In this document: positions 40,601-52,900 of the stretch, piece after piece
Numbering within the stretch: position 1 is the stretch's first letter
Layout: every line of letters starts with the position of its first letter
Origin: Luscinia megarhynchos
Lineage: Eukaryota > Chordata > Aves > Passeriformes > Turdidae
DNA: 64,000 nucleotides
Direction of reading: 5' to 3'
NCBI GenBank assembly: GCA_034336665.1
Contig: JAPFBE010000002.1
Location: 79,986,905 to 80,050,904, forward strand
Notes under the pieces: model-generated
What the model was told of the DNA's origin: nothing
The model's database searches: none
The model's input: only the letters and a program-made list of their open reading frames with translations
Made by a program: the position numbers and the translations under genes

Positions 40601-43600
40601 GGCACTTGAAAGACCTTCAGGAAGCTCTCAGCTGCATTTGGGGCATGGTGATACAAGAAGAGTGATCTTAGCAGAGTGCTTGCTATATAGAGAATCTCCT
40701 CAGAAGGACAGAAATATTATTACAGCTCCCTTGAACTAAGAGAGGTCTCATCCCTCTCCCCCTTTTCACACCTGTCCCATCATACATTCCAGTCAGCCAG
40801 GCTGGGTCACTTCAGAGAGCCACCCCAGCAAGGAGAAGGATGCAGATGCTTTCTGCAGGATGGGTGAGCTGAACTGGCCACAGGAAGCCACAGGACCCCA
40901 GAGCCAGGAAGAAGAGGATGAGCCTTTTGGCAGTGCTGATCCATTCAAGCAGCGTGCCAGGGGCATGAAACCACAGCTTCAAAGCACAGAAACTCAAACC
41001 CTAATAAAGTTTGGCCTCTTTCCTTTGGTGTTAGGTGGCCAGTGCCCCTACACACAAAAAGTGAGTCTGCCAAAAGCTGGGCTGGAGTGAGAACCAGGCA
41101 ATCAGCCTGCCAGGTGAACAGCAGGCCTCTCCCAGGGGCAAACAGACAAATCCAGTCCAAACTTGGTTTATTTTTTTGCCAGCTGAAACTATTGGTAAAT
41201 GCACCCTGATATTTTACAGCAAAAATGAAGCAGTCTCTGTCTACTGCAGAGCTCCCATTTCCAGGCCCATGGCCAGTTAATACTTCATCTCTTGCTGCAG
41301 CGTGACCAGCAGTGGAACAAGCACTAAACGAGTCCTGCTGGCCCTGGTCTGTCAAAAATCCCAGCTGGAGCCTGAGGGACCATGTGAGACACTGCCTGCC
41401 CAGCACACCTTCTCCTGGTTTGATTTCTGCACATCCCATGGAGGATCTGTTCAGGAAAATTCAGTCTGCAGGCACAAGTTTGCAGATTATTATCTGGCCC
41501 ACATTTCTGATGTCAGGAAAACCACTACAAGAAAATAACTCGTTATTAAGGACAAGGGCTCCAAAGATTTTTTTATTCCAGTGCAAAGGCTTTTCTTTTA
41601 GCAGGCGTTTGTCTGTGGTGTCTGCAACCTAAGTATGGCAAGCAGAATACAAAAATAACATTGATTAAAAGCTGATTCTTGAAACAAGTCATGTCCGTTT
41701 CTTGGCAGAGCAGTAATGAATTCTCATAACTGAGCTCTCCCAATCCTGTAATACACTAATTAGCTGGAATATATTAACATCTCAAAGATCATGTCAAATC
41801 ACAATTTTTAATTGCACATAATTTCTACCAGTGTTTTGGTGCACAAATTATTTTGAAATACACTAGAGTAAAAATAAATTATTTTAACCCCTATAATTTT
41901 TAAATAAACCCGTATGAAGGAAAAAAAACCAAACCATTGCTCAAGAAGAAATACAATAATATAAAATAAATAACTTTGCCACAGATTTTTACATTTGATT
42001 TCTTGCTTTAAAGAGAAAATCTACACCTGGTAACCTTTATTACCTCCTGCAGCCTCCTGAGCCATGGAAATAGATTTTGGAGAGATGCCCAAGGCCAATC
42101 ATTTAAAAATGCAACAGCACCAAATCCTTTCACTCATTCGTTTCCCAGGTCACAGAATGAAAACCTGTAGACCTCTTATTTCCATCTTCAGCACTTACTC
42201 TCACTTGAGACTTAGAAAGCAGCTTAAATTTGACTTGCAAAAGAAACACAGGCATGTCCTTACACCCCAGAGAAAGCCTGTAAAAGTCACGTGCTTTTTA
42301 AAATATTTTAATCTTTAGAAACTTGAACTCAAGATGTTAGGTGGGAAAGGAAGGCCAAGCCAAGCAGCACAAGTAAGGTGCAGACACTGAGTCTTGTCCT
42401 GTGTCAGCTGGAAAAGACCCTTATTGAAAAACAGCTTCACAAGTCCCCAAATGCAAAAGTTCCTGGACACTGCTGACACTAAAAACTTCAGCTCTATGTG
42501 TACTCTGCAGCATTTGAAATGAAACTGTCTTATGGATCTTCAGCTGTACCTATCTTAAAATTAAATAAACAATTATTTGAGAAAAAAAAATTAGACCTGA
42601 AACAAAATGCATCCAGTCTATCGTACCCATTACTGCAGATTAATTCAATCCTAAAACAAGACATGATCATTTTTCAAGAGCACTTTCATTTGTTTTTGCA
42701 GAGGATGGGACCAACCCCCACTGTGCTGCCTGAGGTGGATCAATACTACCATACAGGGATAAGTGCATCCATGATGAATGCCTAGAAGCTTTTCTGATGG
42801 GGCCCTGGGATGGAGAGGCACCAAGACATCCCAAATCTGAACACAGAGCTGTACTGTCATCGTTCCCATCACTGCTGGCTCTTCAAATCAGTGTGGAGAC
42901 ACAGCCATTTAATGCAGGGGAAATTGTACAGTTACTGTGACTCTTTGTGGTCCTGCTTTTTACAGCCTTTCCTCATGCAGAATTATCAGTGGTAACAGGA
43001 GCTGCCCTCCTTTTTTAGAGGTATTTTTCCAAGACATATGAAGAGAGGGACCTTTGCTACTCCACTTCCTCTGAAGAACTTTGCATTTTCTTCACTAAAA
43101 CCTTCTTTTGCTGAAAACAGAAGCTAAAACTCAGACCAGACTATGCTGAGAGATGGTAGAGCCCAGCCCAGTCCAGCCCAGTGCACAGGACTCCTCTGGA
43201 AGGATGTAAAATATCAAGAATAGTACCCAGTCCTGCCTTGGCTGGGCACCTCAAATATGTGCCTGTGTTTTTGGAAAGTACTGTCATCCCACTCCTCACA
43301 CAAGAACTGATTTCCTTGGAAGATAAGAGAATTAATCTGATGGTAGGAGATAATCTGGATTGTTCTTCTACAAACAATACAAAAAATGTTTTTGTGTACC
43401 TGTTTGTGTCTACTGCATATATGCTTACAGTTTTGAGTCCTGAAGAGGAAGGAAAATGTTTAAAAGGATTATATACATAGCAGAAAAATTTGAAATCACT
43501 TACAGAAATTCTGATTTCTCACCTTTGTCTTTAAACATTTACACAGATCTGAGAAGTTCCAAAGGGGAATTTTTATAATCCTGTTCTGTGCTCATTGCAT

Positions 43601-43879
43601 TTAAAAGAAATTAAAACTCTAAAAATGTCCTCAAGAGGCAATAATACTAGGAGAATATTCCATTTCATTAATGGTTATTTGTTTTTTGTTAAGGCTTCCT
43701 TTATCTTTAAAACACATTTGGTACAATCATGGGATAAATTCATTAGGGTTAAATAATACTATGAATCATGTACATACAGGGGTTCAATGTATACTTGAGT
43801 ATGTTCAACGAAAAGGTGCTACTGATCCTTGTTCCAGTGGTGTTCCTCCTGTTACTTGACATGTAAAGTGCTTCTTCTT
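34692..43879. other. Intergenic, including NIPAL2 3' UTR; no further gene seen
   Basis: About 9.2 kb. The stretch 34.8-37.6 kb is less AT-rich and has many overlapping short ORFs on both strands, none with a recognisable domain or splice context. The part just below 43880 must be NIPAL2 3' UTR. No AATAAA lies close by on the minus strand; ATTAAA at about 42312-42307 and AATAAA at about 41577-41571 are distant candidates. Confidence 0.6.
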
Positions 43880-43959
43880 TCAGCTTTGCCTTTTCACTGA
43901 GTCATCTTCCTTATTCAGTGTGCCATAGCATGAACTGTGAGAATCTGGTTGTATTTTGC
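43880..43959 (-). CDS. NIPAL2: NIPAL2 last coding exon
   Basis: Acceptor CTGACAG; completes Gly and encodes KIQPDSHSSCYGTLNKEDDS and VKRQS, then TGA. Human has DKIQPDSHSLSYGTL here. Compared with remembered human, a QMLD-like segment before KIQP is missing and the tail is shorter. Confidence 0.93.
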
Positions 43960-46900
43960 CTGTCAGTTTTTGTCCTAAGGAAATGTGGTGAGAGAAGGAA
44001 AAAACAACAACTCCATGAAGAATTTTAATAAAACAAATTCCCCACCAATCCATCATTTAAACATTCTTTGCTCCAGCAATCATTGTTTTCATTTGACTGG
44101 TTGTAACAATAGCTTGGAAAGGCCCTGAAAAATTCTTTGAAAAATCTGTTGGGAACAGGAATAGAAATTAAGGGAACAGTATATTTATTAAATGTGACTA
44201 GAGCACTTTTGTGACTCAATTCTCCTAGGTCATCCCATTATCTGATACCTCATTTAAACAGAGACAGGAAAAAAGCCCTACTTACCAGGAATATGTCCAC
44301 AGTCAATAAAAGGAATTTGTAAATGTTCTTCTTTTTTATTTCTTGCAATTATAATCACACCAAGGAAAGATAGGAGACACCTGCAAAACAACAGTGGCAT
44401 AGTATCATTAGAAACAGTTCACTGCATCTGAGATGAGAACTTCTTTCCATATTTCTTTTTCAAGACTTCCAAACCCAAGTTGCTGAGTTTATAAAGAAAC
44501 ACTTCTTCCTGGAAGCTCTATGAATTTATTTTGGGCTTCTTTCAGTCTAGTTTTTGCCTCCTGAAGCTTTATTATCAGTTCCAAAGGCTCCACAGCCAAA
44601 ATTACACTTCCAGCAATATATAGCTAATCAGATGCCTGTGAGTGTGAGACCTCAACATCTGAACCCCTGAGCAAATCTTCACAGAGCATCCAAGCTAGCA
44701 TTCTAGCATGTGCAATCTCATTAACAACTCGGTCTAGCTGCGGACAGTCGACATCTCTGTTGTTTTTCTCATCTGATTGTGTGTCTCAGGGGCAGGCTGT
44801 GAGCCAGGAGCAATGAAAAACTGCTGTGGCTGGACACATCTTCTATCCACTGTGTGTTGGACACACAACTCCTAATTCCTATCTGCCAAATACATGGCTG
44901 CTCATCTCCATTTTCTTGTCTTTTTTTCCAGCCGTCAGACAAGATAGGGGCTGTGTGCACCTACTCCAGCCCAGCTGCAGAAGATGAAGATGTCTGTAGC
45001 TATCAGCCCCATTTGTTTGACAGCACTGTGGCAAGACACCTCCAGCAGTTCTAGGAGATCTTTTAAATATTTTGTGCCCATTATTGTAATTGTCACCTCT
45101 CCCAAAAGTTGTTGTGGTGTTGATAGCCAGCAGAAGGTTTCTGCTCTCACAACACTTAGGCAATTCTTCAAAAGGCTATTTAGCATGCTCTGAATATTTC
45201 CACAGGCATGCTGTATCTTTCTTGACACAGGCAGATGGGGGAGAGCACTGTCATGTAGGCAAGCAGCTCACGTAATAGCCCATGCCTAGGGGCAGAAAAA
45301 ACAGCCAGACACACCAGTGGAAGGCAACATGGGAGGAGATGGCTCACAGCTGTAAAAGCACCCCTATAATTTGATATTTGGTGGAGAGCAGTGACTTCTC
45401 CTTCCTGCTGGAGGAACACATGATGCTGGTTTTTCATTCCATCATGAGATTAGTAGTTCACAAGTGTCTCACATTTTTACATATTTGGATTCAAAACCAG
45501 GCCTCCAAACTCCCAAAGCACAGACATCAATCTTTCCTTTAATGTTTTTTTTATCCTACTATAATGGCTATTCCATAATACTTTAATAACAAGGCAGGTT
45601 TCTTCTTACTGAGAAAAGAAGAGATTCCACAAGGCACTGCTGTTTCAATACAAACCTTAGTGCAGATTTTAGGCTGATACACTTACCCAAACAGAAACAT
45701 GAACACACTCAGTAAAGCTGCACTTTGGAATTCCCGATAAAATATGACCCCTGGAATGTGACAGAAACAAGAATTGCAGATCTTGACTGGCTTCCAAGTG
45801 ATATGAATTACAGCTGGGAGGGTCAGGAGAAGTGTCATGCTTGAGCAGAGCAAAAAAATCCCAAATAAGGTATTAATACACATTGTGATGTGTTCACTTT
45901 ATGTCCTATATTCCACAATCTAGGCTTTCTCAAGATACTGCATAGGACTGGAGAAGATTTAGTCAATCAGGCTGGAACATGTGCTGGGTTAGTAATTGCA
46001 CAGATGCACGTACCTCTTGCATTGTCAGCAACAATTTCTGTGCAGGTCAAACTCGAGGTCTTATTCACAAGCAGAGACATACCAACCCAGCTAGGAGATT
46101 CTTCATGGACTTCATTAAGCTACTCCAGCAGACCATGTGGACATCTTAACTCCAATTGGGAACAGATTTTCAATAACTAACTGTGTCCCTGACATTTACA
46201 CCAAGTGAAGAGCTCCAGTGGCCAAGTTTGCCAAATCTTTCTGGCTGAAGGGATCACTAGCTCTTTCTGGTCACCCCTCTTCCAGGAATTAGCACCTCCG
46301 TAGTGGAGGTGACAGAACCAGATGTGTATCTGGATCTCAGCTGCCCCTATTAACAGCAAGTATATTAGCTTTAAAGCACTGATGAGCATAGCTCTGCTCA
46401 GAAAGGCCAGAGTGGGACCCAGTGCAGCAGAAGTGGGACTGTGTCTTCAAAGGCTGTAACTGGGGATGGGGGAATCATGAGACAAGGGACCTTCTACCAG
46501 CACCCCAGCAAGATTCAGCAGAGGTTGCTCTTCTAAGCTCTACCCTGGTTTAACTAACCTGGTGCAAATGCACATGTATCCACTCTCAAAGCTATTAAGC
46601 CATTCCTGAATAGGTACTTGATCTTTTAAGGAGGCACCAGGCCAAATTCCCCATATGGCCACAGGAACACAACCCCCTTTTGGCACAAGTTTCCTCTGGG
46701 TCACATAGTGTAGGTCTCTTCTAACACAGGTGTTGAGGCAATCTGTGCATGAAGCTAACTCCCCTTCTCATTAATGGCAGCTCTGCATGAGAAACTCCTG
46801 CACAGCAATGACAGGAAAGCCCCCAGCGTGTGTTAAAATGAGTCATAAATGTTCTAACAACATGATCATTTTGGCTCATTGCTGATACAGCATCTTAGTC

Positions 46901-49900
46901 GTCCTCCCAGCTCATGTTCTTACACTGCACACCATTTCCAAGATTTGCAGTCCCTCTTTAACAATGCTGAGTTCAAAGTTCTCACCCAGAATAAAATGTT
47001 AAATGCTTAAAAAGTTTTTGTAGTCATTTTATTTCCTTCACTTAACCCAGAATTCCACCTTCTGAAATGGAATATACGCTAACTACTCTGAAGCACAGCT
47101 GGTTGTCATTTGAGTAGTTTGCCAGGCTCTTAAAATTACTCTACCAGTTTGTATAGGGAGAGACTGGTGTGCACATGGTAAATGCATTAACTGGATGTCA
47201 ATATGAGGGTAGGAGAAATGCAGGTACTTCTAGTAGGCCAGAAAGGTACAGTAAATCACACATACCTATTTTGGAAAGGTTAGAATTTGTGTATTTTTAT
47301 AGAATTATAGAAAGATTTGCATTGGGATGGACCTTAAATATGATCTATTTCTAATACTCTGCCATTTATTTTGTCTCAGAAGTTGTGAACTTATTTATTT
47401 TTCAGGACTTAAACACCTATGACTTAGGAAAACTTCTCTCTGTGAAGACAAATATGACTCGTTTGGGTTCCTATTCACAGGGTTCCTGTTCTTGAAAATA
47501 TGATGTTTAAAAAAATCTTTCTGTAGAGGAAGAAGGTCAGAAACAAACCTGAAATGATGGCACTGGTGGTGAAGAACACAAAATTAATGGGGACAACTGC
47601 TGTTGCTTCATACAGATGCATTGCTTGATTCAAGAACCTGCAAGATAAGCATTACTGCATCTCATGCCTACAGGAGGTTCCTTGCACTTCAAGTCAGGTT
47701 AAGCCACTTCTTGTCAGTTTAACAATAAGTGTGACCATTTCTTACCACAATAGCAAGTAGCCCTGGAGAGCATACACATATTGAATTTACTTTCTGGTTT
47801 GACTCTGCAGACTACAAATGAATAGGTGAAAGCAAGAAGGTTGGCATGGATTCTTCTGGCCATAGGCTCTCAATGGACATATTTTTGGAAGCAGTGCTGG
47901 AAAACTTTTGTCTGCCACAGATAAGGCAGGAATGCTAGGGTATTATTGCTTATGATCTGCATTGGTTCTTGGAAGCAGTGCTGCCTGCAAGCAGCCAGGG
48001 ACAAGCTGCTCTAATTCAAACAGGTTGTGTAAGGGTATATTGGCATCATGGCATGAACATGTGAGTTCTTGTAGGAACTCTTTCACTTTGCTGTGCAGGA
48101 CCACAGGAGCATACATTGCACACAGACCTGCAGGAATGAGACACTGGCCATGGAGCAGCCTGCACAATCTGCAAAAAGGCAAAGCAATTAACCCACTTGT
48201 ACAGAGACCACAGCTATCAACATCCACCCATAGAGTGATGAATCATGAGCTGATATTGTGGATGCACCTGTAGGTACTCTGTTATATGAATGGTCATTTC
48301 AGAGAGAAAAATCAGCAGTCTGCAGAGTATATCCAAGCCTGTAAAAAGAACCACACTTGAACATTTCAGTGCTGCAATATATGTGCACAGTAAAAATCCA
48401 AGCTTGGATCTGTTTTAGCCATTAAAATAATTGTGTGGTTATTTTAGCAACTGTTGAACAGTCTCCATGGTGCTTTAAAAATAAAGAAATCCTACATATC
48501 CACAGGATAGTCAGGATTTTGAATTCATTGAAAACACCTCATTATTTTCTCCCATTTGCAACAAACTTGGTCACAGGGACTAAAACAGTGATAGCAAGGC
48601 CCAGTGTTGGATCCAGGAGATTGTTGCAGCACAGGCTGTTCTCAGCTAATGAATGACAGTCACATAAAATTACAGAGAAAACAAATAAAATGAAAAATCT
48701 AGACTGACAGCACTGTGCCTGTTAGAAAATGCATCCAAAAGAGTAGAGAGAAAGGGACACTGAGCCCAGGGAATGAAATGGGCACCTTTCACTTCTGCTT
48801 TAATTTTGGCCAGCAAAAGAAAGAAAGAAAAAATTACAAGTTGGAGAGGTTAATTCAGCAGCTTCTTATTTACCAAGCTCTTATTTCCTATTGTCAATGC
48901 CTGGAGCTGATCTCCCAGCGAAGACAAGCTGGATGTAAATCACTTTATAATCTGTTACAGGGGAGTTCCTGATTCAGCCATGGAGAGTCAGTGCATAATA
49001 ATGCCTGGATTTTCTGACTCCACATGGGAATGGTATGTTCTGCCATGAAAAAGCTGGGTTGGCTTTTCTACCGGAAAATAATGCAAGTAACTGCTCAGGC
49101 TCACACTGGAGCAGTCTAGATGAGATTACTGAAGGCTGCTATCAGCACCAGAAGCACAGGGACAGGCAGAAAGGGAACAGACTCTGTTCAGCTGCAAGAC
49201 ATATTTTAGCATGCTGCCACCCCCAGCAATCTGCAAAGGCAGCACAAACCAATCCCTTCACACTCCAGAGGCTTGCAGGGGAAACCTGAGAGGTGCAGCC
49301 ATACAGGACAGCAAAATGCAACACTGCAGGTTTAACAGGGGAAGGGGGAAAGCTGGGATAAACTCTCTTCTTCAGTCTGACTGGGGCCATAAAGCTGGGG
49401 AACAGACATGAATAATGAGGGCAAACATGACCATTTGATTATTCAGCAATAAAGATTTCTAAAAGTAACCCCCAAATTACTACATAAGCATAAGTTCCAC
49501 TTAGTGTGTTAAGACCTGTGCCAAAACTAGGCAACTAAATTTGTTGAAGGTGATAATGAGAGGAGGTGGTGTCCATAACAATCAATGATAAACTAAGAAA
49601 TAAAGTTTAAATAAGCAATACAACCAGCTGGAGGCAATTTATGCATCTGTCAAGGCTCTGCCAGAATTTGTTGCCTTAAAATGCAACTTGTATCAGGAAT
49701 CACTATCAGTACCAAATAAAACTGTCAGATAAAACATGTATGAAGGTTAGCAGGTAAGTAGAATCTTACTTACTTGATTTGGAAAGCACAAGAAGTTGCC
49801 ATTAAAACACTCATGATATAGAAAATGGAGTAAGTTAGCTGCATTTTCCCCTTCACAGAAAGTGCTATCATGCTGGACACAGCCTTAACAGCAATGACAG

Positions 49901-52900
49901 TCAGTGATGCTGAAAGGGAAAGGGACTCAGATTAGCAGGGACTTCAGCACATCAGTGAGGGAGGACAAGGATCCAGGTCAGAGCCACAGGCCTGATCACT
50001 TAAAATAAGACTGAGGAAGGACTTGGGCACTTAAAACAAGTGTATGATTTTACAAATGCTTGCTAAGCTACTGTCTAAACTCAGTGGCCTTTGATCCAAG
50101 CATGCTGTGTCTTTTGCCTTTAAGTCTTCTTAGCACACTGGACTCCCAGCTGAAGGTGGTACAACAGCCTCCACATCTTCCACACTTTATTCAGCAAATT
50201 TGGAGCCCACGTTACAGTATTCAGGGGACATCTGAGAGGTCTGGTTATCTGTTCAAAGCACTCAGGATGCCTCTTCAGCCTGCATGTGTCACTGGCAGCC
50301 TCAAGTAACTTGTCACCCTCAGGATTTCTCTTCCTGGAACAGGAGCTGGACAAAGCTGACTTCTGGGATCACATCCCAAAGCTCCAAACTCTCCCATGCA
50401 TTATATACACACGAAGAGCAAACAAACAATACAGGGCTCTGCACTTCATTTCAGGGCCAGGCTCTTGAGACTGGATTTATCCCACAGAAAGAGTATTTCA
50501 GTAGTGTGTTGTCAACCCATTTTATCATTGCATCACCACCACAAACAAATTTCAGACAGCAGACAATGGTGTTATACATTTCACCAGTTCAGAGAGGTTT
50601 TGCAAGACAAATCTTTTAGAAGAGGGGCTGAGAGTTCAGCTAAGAGTTACTTTAGATTTCCTTTTGGAGCTCTTGGTTTGTGGAAGCCAACCCAAGAAGT
50701 CTGTGATTGCTGCAAATAAAATGTAACTAATTCAAAAAACCCTAAAAATTTCAAGTCGGGCTGCAGAGATGACCTTTGGAGAAAGGTAATTAATTGTCAG
50801 GAGAACCATCCCCCAGCTGAGATCCAGTTCCACCCTCGTGCAGAGCTGAGGAGTGTTGGATTTCAGAGTCTGATTCATCCTCCTGTAACGTTCAGATTGG
50901 CAAGGAGACCTGCACTGTGCAAAAGGTTGGGAGAAAAGGAGGGGGAAGAAGAATGAATGCAGGTCTGTGGGTTTGATTGCAAGCATTTTTCTTACAGAAA
51001 GCCCAAAAGTTCAGGGGGAGTTTAAGAATTGCTCACATCCCATGATGATCCTGTTCATCACCATGAAATTCACTGTTTTCACAAAAACCTTTCCACCCAG
51101 CACTTCAGTTCCTTCTCTGTAATGGAAACAGGTGAAGTGCTTTAGCAAACACAGCTGTAAAACTGAGCAGAGGTCAAACACTGGCCTGAAGTGCTGTAAA
51201 AGCTATGATACAAAATCAGAAATACAGCCCCAACAAGACATCCACATAAAACTGAGATTTGCACTCTAACACTGGGAAGTTATTATTTTAAAAGAACACT
51301 TACAGGTAAAATTTAGTATTTTCAATTGTACTGCTAAGCGTGAAGATTGATATTTTTTTTTTCTGATGAAAGGTATTTTCCATGCCTTATAATTTTAACA
51401 AGACAGAAATGAAAGCACCAGGGGGTTTGTTTGTTTGGTTGGCTTATATTCTTTGAGAAATGTAATTATATTTTTCCATTAAAGTAACTCCAAAACAAGT
51501 TTCAAACCTAGGAGTTGTTTTCTCTGTCAGAATGACTTTCCCTCAAAGCTAGTGTGACAAATGATGTCACTTTCCAGCTGTTAGGGCAGAAACCTTTAAA
51601 ATCCCACTATAATCTGAAATGTTTTCCCCAGACTTATGATAACTGAGTATGTACATGAGGTAAGATGTAAATGAGTTTGCAGAATTGTACTAAGCAAAAT
51701 TTTATCAGATTTTGTGATCACCTCTGCATTTTCTTGATGGTGAAAGTAGCTTGCATATCCAGTGAAACACAAGGCTGCCCTCTCTGTAAAGAAACCTCTT
51801 AGTATTTAATTTACATCTGTGTGAACACTTCACCAGGACTGTATCACCTTCCAGGAGCACCCACCCCTTTGACAGGCAAGGGCAGTGCCTGTGCCACACA
51901 GCTGGGAGCAAAGTTTTCAGCCCCTCCATCACTTCACTCAGCAGAAAGGTCAGAGACCAGCCAGAGCGTTTTGTGTAGATCTGTGGGGACTGCCAGGCTC
52001 CAGGACAGCTGCAGGAACCATAGTCAGATGCAGTTCTGAGTTTCATGCTCAAGGGAAATGTCAATATTTCAGAAGGTCTCATGAACCAGGATTTGTTTGT
52101 TTGTGTCTTTTTTTAACAGAGCAAAAATAACAACACATTTTTTCTCAGGTTGCATAAGCTCAGAAAAACCTCAGCAGGCACCAGCTGAAGATGTATTTTT
52201 GGTTGGTTGGGCTCAGACCACCAGACTGCAGTTAGTGTCTGCCAGGGCACAGAGCTGCAGCCCTGCTGCTGCTCAGCAGCTCCACATGTGCCTTTCACTG
52301 CAGCAGCAGGGCAGAGTCAGCAGGGCTGAACAGACCAATGCCAGGGACAGACACACTGCCCAGGGACAGACTGACTGCCCAGGGACAGACACACTGCCCA
52401 GGGACAGAGCAATGCCAGGGACAGACAGACTGCCCAGGGACAGACACACTGCCCAGGGACAGACCAATGCCCAGGGACAGACAGACTGCCCTGGTACAGA
52501 CACACTGCCCAGGGACAGACCAATGCCAGGGACAGACTGACTGCCCAGTACAGACCAACGCAAGGGACAGACAGACTGCCCTGGTACAGACACACTGCCC
52601 AGGGACAGACACACTGCCCAGGGACAGACTGACTGCCCAGTACAGACCAATGCTAGGGACAGACAGACTGCCCAGGGACAGACTGACTGCCCAGGGACAG
52701 ACAGACTGCCCAGGGACAGACAGACTGCCCAGGTCTCCAAGTGCTTGCTCAGGGCAGCATCATGGGCCTGCCCAGAATGGCAGCAGAGACGTGTAGTTGC
52801 ACATCTGGAAATCTTCAGGCTCCCAGTGATGCAGAAGGAGGCTGGACCTTCACTCAGGAGTGCACAGTGCTTCACACTCCTGGGCTGGAGGCTGCAGAGC

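Noticed and set aside
40945..41439. 164-codon minus-strand ORF downstream of NIPAL2
   Set aside because: No recognisable motif, no splice or promoter context; probably chance in a less AT-rich patch.
52330..52733. CRISPR-like array
   Set aside because: Units are contiguous with no unique spacers, and the host is a vertebrate genome.
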